A stretch of DNA of 51,795 nt from Hyphomonas sp. 34-62-18 (GTDB lineage: Bacteria; Pseudomonadota; Alphaproteobacteria; Caulobacterales; Hyphomonadaceae), in NCBI RefSeq assembly GCF_002282565.1, contig NZ_NCJT01000004.1, forward strand, positions 1-51,795, in the 5' to 3' direction. A program made the position numbers and the translations under genes. The notes beneath the pieces are model-generated. The model worked only from the letters and a program-made list of their open reading frames with translations. It had not been told where the DNA came from and ran no database searches. Of this stretch, positions 1 through 8,710 are shown piece after piece (position 1 is the first letter of the stretch; each line of letters begins with the position of its first letter).

Positions 1-1
1 G

Positions 2-229
2 GCGCTGATGATGGAGGCCGCCAGGCGGCTCGCCATCGTGCTGAACCATCCGGAAAAACACGCTCTGCGCCTCGCCCGGATGCTCCGCCGGCGGAAGGGC
101 GCCACGCTGAAGGAGCTCCCCATCCCCGCCGGCATCCTCCGCCGCCTCACCCCCTGGACCGACGCGCTGATCCTGCGCCTCGACGAAGAAGCACGGCCAG
201 AGGCGTGGTCTTTCATCAACAGCTCATAA
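2..229 (+). CDS. C-terminal part of an unidentified protein (5' end outside window)
   Basis: The reading frame is open from the first base of the window to a TAA at 227-229. It encodes about 75 residues rich in Arg, Leu and Ala, with two amphipathic helices and no transmembrane segment. Two adjacent ATG codons occur at 8 and 11, but no ribosome binding site can be judged because the upstream DNA is missing, so this is more likely the tail of a longer gene. I do not recognise the family and assign no function. Confidence 0.45.
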   Translation, partial: ALMMEAARRLAIVLNHPEKHALRLARMLRRRKGATLKELPIPAGILRRLTPWTDALILRLDEEARPEAWSFINSS

Positions 230-230
230 G

Positions 231-368
231 CCCCCTCCGCTTCGCTGACGCTCAGCACCTCCCCCGCTAAAGCAGGGGAGGATAAGGGCGTTGGTCTGAC
301 AATGAGATGGCGCGGTGAAATCCTCCCCCATTTACGGGGGAGGTGGACGCGAAGCGGACGGAGGGGGA
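231..368. repeat. Nested inverted repeat, intergenic
   Basis: A left arm (CCCCCTCCGCTTCGC, about 231-247) is mirrored by a right arm (GCGAAGCGGACGGAGGGGG, about 349-368). Inside it, a CCTCCCCC...GGGGGAGG palindrome occurs twice, near 267-292 and 331-353. No coding frame is evident. This has the form of a dispersed intergenic palindrome. It might also terminate transcription of the flanking genes, which is inference. Confidence 0.6.
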
Positions 369-388
369 GCAGCAAACGCTAACCCCTC

Positions 389-518
389 GGTTCCGTCACC
401 CTCGATGGCCAAAGGCCATCTGAGGGCCCAGCTCCCGGCGGTGAAGCAAGTGCAAGCGTGAGGGCTAAGGAGATGGGCCCTCAGATGCGCTCACGCGCAT
501 CGAGGGTGACGAAGGAAC
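389..518. repeat. Large inverted repeat downstream of argG
   Basis: The left arm (about 389-435) contains CACCCTCGATG and ATCTGAGGGCCCA. The right arm (about 469-518) is its near-exact reverse complement. Each arm carries a short inner hairpin (GGCCAAAGGCC on the left, GCGCTCACGCGC on the right). Transcribed, this would fold into a long cruciform-like hairpin just past the argG stop. Together with the repeat at 231-368 it fills the gap between the first gene and argG. No gene is seen here. Confidence 0.6.
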
Positions 519-543
519 GAGATGGCAGGGGAGAGAACCGCGA

Positions 544-1785
544 TCAGTTCTTCCCGAACTTCCGGTCCCGCCCGGCCAGAAGGCGCAGGCGCAGGGCGTT
601 GAGCTTGATGAAGCCCTGGGCGTCTTTCTGGTCGTAGGCGCCGTGATCGTCCTCGAAGGTCACGATCTTCTCCGAGTACAGACTGTAGGGAGACGAGCGG
701 CCGATAAGGTATGCTTGGCCCTTGTAGAGCTTGATAGTCACTTCACCGGTCACATAGCGCTGCGAATGGTCGATGGCGGCCTGCAGCATCTCGCGCTCCG
801 GGCTCCACCAGAAGCCGTTATAGATAAGCTCGGCATAGCGCGGCATCAGCTCGTCTTTCAGGTGCGCGGCGCCCCGGTCGAGCGTGGCCTGCTCGATGCC
901 CCGGTGGGCCACCAGCAGGATCGTGCCGCCCGGCGTCTCGTAAATGCCGCGCGATTTCATGCCGACGAAACGGTTTTCTAGGAGGTCGAGCCGGCCAATG
1001 CCATGCTTCTTGCCGTATTCGTTGAGCTTGGTCAGCAGGGTCGCCGGGGACAGCGCCTCGCCATTGATCGAAACAGCGTCGCCCTTCTCAAAGCCGATGG
1101 TGATCACCTCGGCCTGATCGGGTGCCTCTTCCGGGCTGATCGTCCGCATATGGACAAATTCCGGCGCAGGCTTGGCCGGGTCTTCGAGGACCTTCCCCTC
1201 GGAGGAGGAGTGAAGCAGGTTGGCGTCCACAGAGAAGGGGGCTTCGCCGCGCTTGTCCTTGGCGATCTCGATGCCGTGCTCTTCGGCAAATTTCAGCAGG
1301 TCGGTGCGGCTCTTGAACGCCCAGTCCCGCCAGGGCGCGATCACCTTGATGTCGGGGTTCAGGCCATAATAGCCAAGCTCGAAGCGGACCTGATCATTGC
1401 CCTTGCCGGTGGCGCCATGGCAGACGGCGTCCGCGCCAACCATGTCGGCAATCTCGATCTGGCGCTTGGCAATCAGCGGCCGGGCAATCGAGGTGCCGAG
1501 CAGATAGACGCCCTCATAGACGGCGTTGGCCCGGAACATCGGGAAGACGAAATCGCGCACGAACTCTTCGCGCACATCCTCGATGAAGATGTTCTCGGGC
1601 TTTACCCCAGCGGCCAGCGCCTTCTTGCGGGCCGGTTCCAGCTCCTCGCCCTGGCCAAGATCGGCGGTGAACGTCACGACTTCGCAGCCGAACTCAACCT
1701 GCAGCCATTTAAGGATGATCGAGGTGTCGAGGCCGCCGGAATAGGCAAGAACAACCTTTTTCGGGGCAGAAGCAGCTTTGGACAT
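544..1785 (-). CDS. argG: Argininosuccinate synthase
   Basis: This enzyme makes argininosuccinate from citrulline and aspartate with ATP, the penultimate step of arginine synthesis, in the cytoplasm. The 413-residue length is normal for the family. The N-terminal PP-loop AYSGGLDTS (residues 14-22) binds ATP, and the [13 protein letters not shown] motif (about 124-136) belongs to the citrulline/aspartate site. The ATG at 1785 is the first in frame. The gene stands alone: the next gene is divergent and palindromic repeats follow the stop. No regulatory site was recognised. Confidence 0.97.
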   Translation of the reverse strand: MSKAASAPKKVVLAYSGGLDTSIILKWLQVEFGCEVVTFTADLGQGEELEPARKKALAAGVKPENIFIEDVREEFVRDFVFPMFRANAVYEGVYLLGTSIARPLIAKRQIEIADMVGADAVCHGATGKGNDQVRFELGYYGLNPDIKVIAPWRDWAFKSRTDLLKFAEEHGIEIAKDKRGEAPFSVDANLLHSSSEGKVLEDPAKPAPEFVHMRTISPEEAPDQAEVITIGFEKGDAVSINGEALSPATLLTKLNEYGKKHGIGRLDLLENRFVGMKSRGIYETPGGTILLVAHRGIEQATLDRGAAHLKDELMPRYAELIYNGFWWSPEREMLQAAIDHSQRYVTGEVTIKLYKGQAYLIGRSSPYSLYSEKIVTFEDDHGAYDQKDAQGFIKLNALRLRLLAGRDRKFGKN

Positions 1786-1960
1786 GGGATTTACGTCGTC
1801 TTTCTGGGGCAGAAGCGGGAAAGACCTGCCTTAAAGTCCTGCACCCTCGCTGACAAGGCGGCGGCTTACAGGGAATTTTATGGTTTCCAGCCGATAGGTT
1901 GGCTATAGTAAATACCGGATAGGGCGCTTGTTAACCTTTTGCGCTCAGGAGAATGGGCTG

Positions 1961-3922
1961 ATGCTGCAGGAGCCGCTGAAACCGACCGAGGCCGCTGATG
2001 CGCCTTTCCGTGCCCGCCTGCGCGCGCGCGATGGCCACCGGCCGCAGTCCACGCTTGCGATCCTGGCAGGCTATGAACCCAAAGATGGCGAAACGGCCGA
2101 GATCGCCGCCCCCGCGCCCCGCCGCCCGCGCCCGGCTGCAGTAACCGCTGTGCCAACACCTGCTCAGGCCCGTCCCGAGCCGCGCCGTGTTCCGCCCGCG
2201 GGCCGTCCGGAAGCCTGGGCGCCGCGTGCACGGCCTGAACCCGCGCGCCCGCGCGAGGAACTCCGCCGGCCACCGCTCTCGATCGTGCCGCCTGTCGCCG
2301 ACATTCCAGAGCCTGAGGCCGAAGAGGAAGAAGAGCGCGCCACGGGCCTCAGCCGGTTTGGGGAGTATTCCCAACTCGCCTTTGCCGGTCTTGCCATGCT
2401 CGGTCTTGCCGGCCTGTCGCTGCTGGCCATCAATCATTCACTGAAAGCCAAGCCCGGCGCGCTGCCGGATGAGGGGGAGGATGCCGCCCGCCGCTCCGCT
2501 ACGGATATCGGCCCGGCCGTGCTGCCCGCATCCGTCTCTGCCGTTGCGGTGCAGGAAGCGGCCACCCCGCTCGGGGCTGAGCCTCAGCCCTGGTTCGATT
2601 ATCGCGGCGTGGCCGATTATCTGAAACAGCGGGTCGACTCTTTTGAAGCCTCAGAGCGCGATGCCGCCCGCCGCCAGCAGGAAGAAGCCCAGCGGCTCGC
2701 CTCTGCCGCGATCGCCGATGCTGAAGCTGGCCGCTTGGCCGCCGCCGCGCAGGCCGAAGCCGACGCGCTGGCCGCCCGTGACGCGGCAATTGACGCCGAA
2801 CGTCAGCGCCTAGCCCGCGAAGAGGCCGAGCGGATCGCCAATGAAGAGGCCGCCCGTCTCGCCGCGCAGGCCGAGGCCGAAGCCGCCGCGCGGGCGGAGG
2901 CTGACCGTCTGGCAAAGCTTGAGGCGGAGCGCGCCGCAGCGGCGCTCGCCGAGCAGCGCCGTCTGGCGGAACTCGAAGCCGAGCGCGCAGCCGCCGCAGA
3001 AGCCAAACGGCTCGCTGACCTGGAAACACGCCGTGTGGCCGCAGAAGCCGAAGCCAAGCGCCTTGCCGAGCTGGAAGCCCAGCGCGCTGCCGCGCAGGCC
3101 GAACAACAACGCCTTGCGGATCTGGCGGCTAAACGGGCCGCAGAAGACGAAGCGCGCCGTCTGGCCGCGCTGGACGCAAAGCGCGCCGCAGATGCTGCCG
3201 AAGCCCGCCGCCTGGCCGATCTTGAAGCCAAACGCCTCGCTGATCTTGAAGCCCGGAAACTTGCAGCGCGCAAAGCTGACGAGTCGCGCATCACGCTGGC
3301 GGCCGCTGTTGTGGCGCCGCCGGCGCCTGCCACCGCCAAACCGCTCGCGCCGCCACGGCCCGCCTCGCTGAAACCGGACCGGACCAGCGTTGCGCCGCTC
3401 ACAATGCCTGATGCTGCGCCGGTCACGCGTTCTGCGCCCACCATTCTCACCGCGCGCGCACCCGAAGTGCGTCCCTTCGTGGCAGGGTCTGCCGATGCGC
3501 GCCGCAGCGCTGATGTCTTCATCGGGGAACGTGTGGCCCTGACATCGGGCGAGACGATCAGTGTGGACGCCATGGCCCGCCTTCAGGGAGAGTTTGCCCG
3601 TCTTGTGGGGGTCAGCCCGGATGGAACCTCGCACCAGCTCGCGACCCCGGATAACCGCCAGATCAACATCACCTTCGAGCGGACCCAGCTGGTGGACACC
3701 GCTTCCGCCAATTTGCGCACGGTTGGTTACTCCGTTGGCGACGTTTCGCCGGTCACGCGCGTCTATGGCGAGCAACCTGTGGTGAACGTCTCGGTGATGT
3801 GCCGGGATGTGGCCTATTCGATTCCGGGTCAGGAGCGCGGGCGTTTCTCGGCCTGTCAGGCCGCAGATGGGCAATGGATGCTCGCCAAAACTGCCGCGCC
3901 AGCGGTTGCAGGCGCCACCTGA
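1961..3922 (+). CDS. TolA-like coiled-coil membrane protein, function unknown
   Basis: The start chosen is the ATG at 1961, with AGGAGA eight or more bases upstream. An in-frame TTG at 1928 is less likely. The 653-residue product has a Pro/Arg/Ala-rich cytoplasmic N terminus (about 1-130), one transmembrane helix (about 145-165) and a long Ala/Glu/Arg coiled coil (about 225-445) built of imperfect 11-12-residue units of the RLADLEAKRAA type. A Pro/Ala linker and a folded domain of about 130 residues with two cysteines follow. The architecture is that of TolA/TonB-like envelope-spanning proteins, but the C-terminal domain is not recognisably TolA. It weakly resembles small alphaproteobacterial surface-antigen domains. 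Function is not assigned. Confidence 0.75.
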   Translation: MLQEPLKPTEAADAPFRARLRARDGHRPQSTLAILAGYEPKDGETAEIAAPAPRRPRPAAVTAVPTPAQARPEPRRVPPAGRPEAWAPRARPEPARPREELRRPPLSIVPPVADIPEPEAEEEEERATGLSRFGEYSQLAFAGLAMLGLAGLSLLAINHSLKAKPGALPDEGEDAARRSATDIGPAVLPASVSAVAVQEAATPLGAEPQPWFDYRGVADYLKQRVDSFEASERDAARRQQEEAQRLASAAIADAEAGRLAAAAQAEADALAARDAAIDAERQRLAREEAERIANEEAARLAAQAEAEAAARAEADRLAKLEAERAAAALAEQRRLAELEAERAAAAEAKRLADLETRRVAAEAEAKRLAELEAQRAAAQAEQQRLADLAAKRAAEDEARRLAALDAKRAADAAEARRLADLEAKRLADLEARKLAARKADESRITLAAAVVAPPAPATAKPLAPPRPASLKPDRTSVAPLTMPDAAPVTRSAPTILTARAPEVRPFVAGSADARRSADVFIGERVALTSGETISVDAMARLQGEFARLVGVSPDGTSHQLATPDNRQINITFERTQLVDTASANLRTVGYSVGDVSPVTRVYGEQPVVNVSVMCRDVAYSIPGQERGRFSACQAADGQWMLAKTAAPAVAGAT

Positions 3923-3966
3923 TCGGGCAGTTGCCTGCCAGTTCAAAGACTGCAAAAGCAAACATC

Positions 3967-4308
3967 ATGCAGAATGCTTCAGTTTACAAACTGCTGACGG
4001 AAGACGATTGGCGCGCGGCGGAGGCAGCGGGTCATACCTCCAGTGCGATTGATGTTGCCGATGGCTATGTTCACCTTTCCACGCGCACGCAGCTGCCGGA
4101 AACGGCCGCGCGGCATTTTGCGGGGAAGGGGCGGGTCAGGCTGCTGAAGTTTGACAGCGCCGCGCTCCCGCCGCTGAAATGGGAGCCGAGCCGGGGCGGG
4201 GACCTTTTCCCGCATCTCTATGCGCCCCTGGAAATCGCCCGCGCGCAGGGGGCCTGGTGGCTTGAGCCTGGCCCGGACGGCGCACTGCTTCTGCCGGAGG
4301 ATATCTGA
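3967..4308 (+). CDS. DUF952 family protein
   Basis: This 113-residue protein has the DUF952 pattern: an N-terminal VYKLLTEDDW, a central DVADGYVHLST with the conserved aspartate and histidine, and a C-terminal FPHLYAPL. DUF952 proteins are small cytoplasmic proteins of unknown activity. The gene is the first of a tight pair: its TGA (4306-4308) abuts the pyrD ATG at 4309, so the two are probably co-transcribed. A longer open frame starts at 3799, inside the preceding gene, but the ATG at 3967 fits the family N terminus. Confidence 0.85.
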   Translation: MQNASVYKLLTEDDWRAAEAAGHTSSAIDVADGYVHLSTRTQLPETAARHFAGKGRVRLLKFDSAALPPLKWEPSRGGDLFPHLYAPLEIARAQGAWWLEPGPDGALLLPEDI

Positions 4309-5358
4309 ATGATCGCATCAGCCGGCGCCCGCATTGCCCGCATGTTGCCGCCGGAAACGGCACACACGCTGACCCTCCGTATGCTGTCATATGGGGCGGG
4401 CGTTCCGCTGCATGCGCCGCAGCTGCCGGTATCCACGCGCGTGGAGTTGCCAAAGTCGGGTCTGCGGCTCTGTTCGCCGGTTGGCCTGGCGGCGGGCTTT
4501 GACAAGAATTGCGAAGTGCCCGAAGCGATGGCGAAGTTCGGATTCGGCTTTGTCGAATGCGGGACGGTAACGCCGAAGCCTCAGCCGGGAAACCCGAAGC
4601 CCCGGCTTTTCCGTCTCACTGAAGACCGGGCGGTTATCAACCGCATGGGCTTCAACAATTTCGGGCTCGATTACTTCGTCCGCAGGCTGGAGAAATACTC
4701 CCACGCTGTGCCGATCGGCGCAAATGTGGGCGCAAACAAGGACAGCGAAGACCGGATCGGCGATTACGTAACCGGCATTGAGGCAGTTGCGCCTTACGCT
4801 GATTACATCACGATCAATATTTCGTCTCCCAACACACCCGGACTGCGCGGATTGCAGGACAGAGCCTCGCTGACGGCGCTGCTCACGCGGTGCGGCGCCG
4901 CAGACCGGAACGGCCTGCCGGTGTTCCTGAAAGTAGCGCCGGATCTCGATCCTGAAGCCATCGCTGATATCTGCAGCGTGCTGAATGCGGAAGGGGCGTG
5001 GCTTTCCGGTCTGATCATCTCAAACACGACGCTTGCCCGCCCGCCGAGCCTGCGCAGCGAAGACAAGTCAGAGACCGGCGGCCTTTCCGGCGCGCCATTG
5101 TTTCAACCGTCCACGGAAGTGCTCCGCCAGTTCGCGCGCAAGCTTGAAGGTAAGTTTGACCTGATCGGCGCCGGGGGTATCGCCACCGGGCGGGATGCGT
5201 ATGCCAAGATCCGGGCCGGCGCTTCTGCCGTCCAGTTATATTCCCTTATGGTCTATGATGGCCCCGGCATTGCGGCGCGCGTGGCGCGGGAGTTGTCGCA
5301 TTGCCTGGCAGATGACGGGTTTGCCTCCATCGCGGACGCCGTCGGCAAGGATCTCTAG
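4309..5358 (+). CDS. pyrD: Dihydroorotate dehydrogenase (quinone), class 2
   Basis: PyrD oxidises dihydroorotate to orotate and passes electrons through FMN to membrane quinone, the fourth step of pyrimidine synthesis. The 349 residues include the FMN-binding AAGFDKN (about 61-67), the NRMGFNN loop (about 111-117), NISSPNTPGLRG (about 170-181) with the class 2 catalytic serine, and the ISNTT and GAGGI motifs of the TIM barrel. The start abuts the DUF952 stop. At its 3' end the gene converges on the methyltransferase, and the palindrome CTAG (5355-5358) supplies the TAG stop of both genes. Confidence 0.96.
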   Translation: MIASAGARIARMLPPETAHTLTLRMLSYGAGVPLHAPQLPVSTRVELPKSGLRLCSPVGLAAGFDKNCEVPEAMAKFGFGFVECGTVTPKPQPGNPKPRLFRLTEDRAVINRMGFNNFGLDYFVRRLEKYSHAVPIGANVGANKDSEDRIGDYVTGIEAVAPYADYITINISSPNTPGLRGLQDRASLTALLTRCGAADRNGLPVFLKVAPDLDPEAIADICSVLNAEGAWLSGLIISNTTLARPPSLRSEDKSETGGLSGAPLFQPSTEVLRQFARKLEGKFDLIGAGGIATGRDAYAKIRAGASAVQLYSLMVYDGPGIAARVARELSHCLADDGFASIADAVGKDL

Positions 5359-6065
5359 CCGATAGAATCGATCCGGACAGCGACGCAGCCGTCCATCGCG
5401 GTGAAAGCGATGTAGGTGTATTTCACGTTCCGGCTGCTGACGAATTCCTGCCAGGCCTTGTATTCATGGTGGCGCCAGCTCGGATAGTTGAAATACTCGT
5501 CAAACATCACAATCGATCCCGGCTTCAGCCGGTCGCCTGCCGTGTCCAGGATGTATTTCGTGCCGCCATACAGATCGCAGTCGATATGCAGCAGGCTGAT
5601 CGGTTCAGGGTGGGTTGCCAGGAAGCCCGGCAATGTGGCGTCGAACCAGCCGACATGCAGCGTCACATTCGCTGGCACCTGCGGCAGCCGTTGTTTCTGG
5701 GTGAAAGCGCCGCGGCGTTCCAGATGGCCCGACCAGTCCTCCGGGAGACCTTCGAAGCTGTCGAAACCGTGGACAGTTTTGGACGTGCGCCCGGCAATCT
5801 GACGGATGGAATTGCCGCCGGCCACGCCGAATTCCATCATCAAGCCTTCAGCAGGGGATTTTTCAACGAGGAAGGCGATATAAGCCGCGTGGTTCTCGAA
5901 GATCATCGCTTCGGGCATGTTTGCCTGAACATAGTCGGCCGCTTCATTCAGTGCGCGAAGCTGAAGCTGGTAGAGGAGGTTGCGCCCGTAATTCTTGTAA
6001 ATCACCCGCCGCAGTAAACGCTGAAGGAGAGAACGCTTCGGTTTTGCGGGCGAAGGGTTGGCCAT
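5355..6065 (-). CDS. TylF/macrocin-O-methyltransferase-like SAM methyltransferase
   Basis: The start is the ATG at 6065 with GGAG about ten bases upstream; a longer frame from 6155 lacks support. The 236 residues match TylF/MycF-type class I methyltransferases. They show FGVAGGNSIRQIA as the SAM-binding loop, FDSFEGLPEDW, and the acidic metal-binding DCDLYGGTKY and MFDEYFN motifs that family members use with Mg2+. The substrate is unknown. Family members methylate sugars or hydroxylated small molecules, often in glycan or polyketide pathways. The 3' end overlaps the pyrD stop by four bases. Confidence 0.85.
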   Translation of the reverse strand: MANPSPAKPKRSLLQRLLRRVIYKNYGRNLLYQLQLRALNEAADYVQANMPEAMIFENHAAYIAFLVEKSPAEGLMMEFGVAGGNSIRQIAGRTSKTVHGFDSFEGLPEDWSGHLERRGAFTQKQRLPQVPANVTLHVGWFDATLPGFLATHPEPISLLHIDCDLYGGTKYILDTAGDRLKPGSIVMFDEYFNYPSWRHHEYKAWQEFVSSRNVKYTYIAFTAMDGCVAVRIDSIG

Positions 6066-6197
6066 GCGGCGCTCCGTTTGGAAGGGGAGCGCCCTGTCTA
6101 GCCGGGGAAGCACGGCGCAGCAATCTTGCGATGTGCAGAAGTGTGCCGCCGCCACAAGCCCGCAGCGCGGCCGGTGGCGGCGTCATGAGTGTACGGA

Positions 6198-7298
6198 TCA
6201 GTTGAGCACAACCACCTGGCGGGCAACGCTGCCTTTATTGTCCAGCAGGTTCTGCATGGCCCCGGTGATGCCCTCAAGGCCGATCCGGTCTGAGATCAGG
6301 TCATCCAGATGCAGCTTGCCCTGTTTGTAGAGGTCGATCAGGCGCGGGAAGTCCACCCGGAAACGGTTGGAGCCCATCACGGCGCCTTGAATGCGCTTCT
6401 CTGTGACCAGCAGTTCAATGCCCGGGATTTCGATGTTCACGCCGGGCTGGATCATGCCGATGACGGTGGCCACGCCGCGCGGGCGGAGCATGTGATAGGC
6501 CATCTCGGCGGTCTGCTTGGCGCCGACGCATTCGAAGGAATAGTGGACGCCGCCTTTGGTCAGCTCCTTCACCGCCTCGATGGCGTTCACCTTGGAAGGA
6601 TTGATCACGTCGGTTGCGCCAAAGCGGGTGGCGAGCTGAAGCTTCTGGTCGGAGAGATCGACCGCAATGATGCGGCTTGCCCCGGCGATTGCGGCGCCAT
6701 TGATGGCGGCAAGGCCCACCCCGCCGCAGCCGATCACGGCGACGGTAGAGCCCGGCTCCACCTGGGCAGAATGGAAGACCGAGCCAACCCCGGTGATGAC
6801 GCCGCAGCCAATCAGGCAGGCGCGGTCCATCGGCATGTCCTTGTCGATGGCGCAGAGGGTGTTCTCATGCACCAGGATCTGCTCGGCAAAGGAGGAGAGG
6901 TTCAGGAACTGGCCAACCTTCTCCCCGCCGATGGAGAGGCGCGGATGTTCGGTGACACTGCGCTGGAACAGTTCACGGTTCACCGTGTGGCAGACGGACA
7001 TATGGCCGGTGAGGCAGTATTCGCAGGTTCCGCAGAAGGGCGAGAGGATCGAGATCACATGGTCGCCCGGTTTGACAGCGGTGACCATCGAGCCGACCTG
7101 CTCGACAACGCCCGCGCTCTCATGACCGAGGATAACAGGCAGTTCTGCCGGGAAAGCGCCGTCCCAGAAGTGAACGTCAGAGTGGCAGACGCCAATGGCC
7201 TTCAGGCGCACGAGCACTTCGCGCGGTCCCGGCTTGGAGATCGTCACGTCTTCAATCGACAACGGCGCCTTCGGCGCCCGCATCACGGCGGCTTTCAT
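6198..7298 (-). CDS. Zinc-dependent alcohol dehydrogenase
   Basis: A 366-residue medium-chain dehydrogenase. The catalytic zinc ligands are Cys38 (GVCHSD) and His59-Glu60 (GHESAG). The structural zinc is held by Cys89, Cys92, Cys95 and Cys103. The Rossmann motif GCGGVGLAAINGA binds NAD(P). The ATG at 7298 begins the typical MKAAV N terminus. The protein resembles class III-like and NDMA-type bacterial alcohol dehydrogenases that oxidise primary alcohols, but the substrate cannot be read from the sequence. The next gene upstream on this strand is the damaged XRE regulator; no operon is evident. Confidence 0.9.
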   Translation of the reverse strand: MKAAVMRAPKAPLSIEDVTISKPGPREVLVRLKAIGVCHSDVHFWDGAFPAELPVILGHESAGVVEQVGSMVTAVKPGDHVISILSPFCGTCEYCLTGHMSVCHTVNRELFQRSVTEHPRLSIGGEKVGQFLNLSSFAEQILVHENTLCAIDKDMPMDRACLIGCGVITGVGSVFHSAQVEPGSTVAVIGCGGVGLAAINGAAIAGASRIIAVDLSDQKLQLATRFGATDVINPSKVNAIEAVKELTKGGVHYSFECVGAKQTAEMAYHMLRPRGVATVIGMIQPGVNIEIPGIELLVTEKRIQGAVMGSNRFRVDFPRLIDLYKQGKLHLDDLISDRIGLEGITGAMQNLLDNKGSVARQVVVLN

Positions 7299-7383
7299 GG
7301 TCTGGTTTCCTCCCGGTCTTCTTGTTTGCGCCAAGTGTCGCGCAAGGCAGGCGCTTTGGCCAGAGTGACGCAAGGGGAGGGGA

Positions 7384-8162
7384 TTAAAGGGAGAGGTTTG
7401 CGGCTAGAGCGGTCACGGCAATGCGGGTGGCGTCATCGGCCGGGAAGAGCAGCTCCAGCCGCAGGTCCCGGATGGTTACGTCTTCGCTGGTGCCGAAATG
7501 GGCAATGGTGGAGAGAAAGCGCAGCTCACCAGAGGGCGAAGCGAGCGTGAGCGGGACGATGGGGCTGCGCCGGGGCTGGGTGTGAGACAGGGGATAGCGG
7601 TGCGCGGCAGCCTGCAGGCGCGCGGCGAGCCCGGCAAGCACCGGATCATCCGCCGCTTCGAGCGCCTCAAGTTGAATGCGGCTTTGCATTTCGCTGATCA
7701 TTTCGGCCAGGTTGACGATCACGCCACTGGCGGCGGCCTCACTTGTGAGCAGGCGGATTAGATTGGTGTCGCCCGCGCTTTCCCCGGCCTGAAGCCCGGC
7801 CAGCAAGGCAGTGGCAACCGGGCTTGCTTCCAGAACATTCCAGTGCCGGTCGCAGAGCAGGGAGGGCCGAGCGCTTCGGAGGTCAGCGGCGAGGTTGGAT
7901 AGACGGCCGCAAAGCCCGCTGCCTGAAGCAAGGCGTTCTGGGCGGTGAGCGGCAGGAGCAGGCCTTCGGCGAGCTGCAGCACCATTTCCCGGCTGGGGTT
8001 TGCCCGGCCAGTTTCGAGAAAAGAGAGGTGGCGGGCCGAGATTCCACAGGTGAGCGCCAGGTCGAGCTGGCTGAGCCGCCGCGCCGTGCGGAAGCGGCGG
8101 AGCTGGCCGGCAAAGCTTGCGGCATCGGGCAGGGGTGTTGGGGCGCGGTCTGGCATCGGCAT
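7384..8162 (-). pseudogene. XRE regulator with MmyB-like domain, broken by a frame-changing deletion
   Basis: The N-terminal part (8162 down to about 7872) encodes a clear helix-turn-helix with SQLDLALTCGISARHLSFLETG and NPSREMVLQLAEG. The C-terminal part lies in another frame (about 7870 to 7384) and encodes the MmyB-like ligand-binding domain, from PSLLCDRHWNVLEAS to the typical end FGTSEDVTIRDLRLELLFP. The frames join near 7865-7872. Compared with the family, about 17 residues that normally lie between the helix-turn-helix and the DRHWN motif are absent, so a small deletion of a length not divisible by three explains the break better than a single-base error. Divergent from the 8272 gene, its probable target. 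Confidence 0.8.
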
Positions 8163-8271
8163 GTGATGCCATTGCGGGAAAAGCCCGTCCATGACCTGCG
8201 AGGTAATTGCGGCGCCTACGCCCGCCATCGCAACCTGACCCCCATCAGACATTTCGTCAGGGAGCAAAAAA

Positions 8272-8700
8272 ATGAACGGCATGTGGAAGAACTGGATGGT
8301 GGCCTGGTGTGGCGGGGTGATCCTCTTCGGCGTTGTGCTCGCCGCCGGCGGATTGCCGGCAACGGATGGCGCTGTGACTTTCCTTTATAACCTGCTGGGC
8401 GGGCTCGCCCCCGGCGAACTGAACCTGGACGCGCCCGGCATGCGGTTTTCGATTGCGCTGATGGGTGGCCGCAGACAGGGCGCCGTCGATCACATACCAG
8501 GCGGCGAGCGCCAGTGTCAGGCCGCGCCAGGCCGGCGCGCCGGCAGCATGAACGGCCGGGAGCAGCAGCAGGATCGTCAGTCCCCAGCCGATCGTCACAG
8601 CACCGACTTTGCGCTGAACATCGTGCCGAACACAGCGCTGGCCGTGGCCTATCTGGTGCCGGTGATGGCCAGCGGCGTCTTGCGAACCGCTGGCCGCTGA
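8272..8700 (+). pseudogene. Small four-helix membrane protein gene with inverted centre
   Basis: The frame runs from the ATG at 8272 (AGGGAG upstream) to a TGA at 8698-8700, 142 codons. Residues 1-64 and 112-142 read as membrane protein (WMVAWCGGVILFGVVLAAGG; NTALAVAYLVPVMASGVLR), but residues about 65-111 are hydrophilic and Arg/Gln-rich. Re-inverting 8465-8603 turns that stretch into two hydrophobic helices in frame (GAVTIGWGLTILLLLPAV and LTLALAAWYVIDGALSAAT). The ancestral product was therefore a small integral membrane protein of unknown function. The gene is divergent from the XRE regulator. In its present state it should not fold normally. Confidence 0.75.
8465..8603. other. In-place inverted segment of about 139 bp
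   Basis: The segment begins with GTG and ends with CAC, so the exact breakpoints are ambiguous by three bases (8465-8467 and 8601-8603). Reverse-complementing it restores a continuous reading frame on both sides: codon GGT at the left join and ACC at the right join. No long inverted repeat flanks it. A 9-bp direct repeat TTGCGCTGA lies just outside each end (about 8454 and 8609). Confidence 0.75.
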
Positions 8701-8710
8701 ACCGCTGGGC

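Noticed and set aside
2810..3961. Long minus-strand frame opposite the coiled-coil protein
   Set aside because: Repetitive by reflection of the coiled-coil repeats; no independent support.
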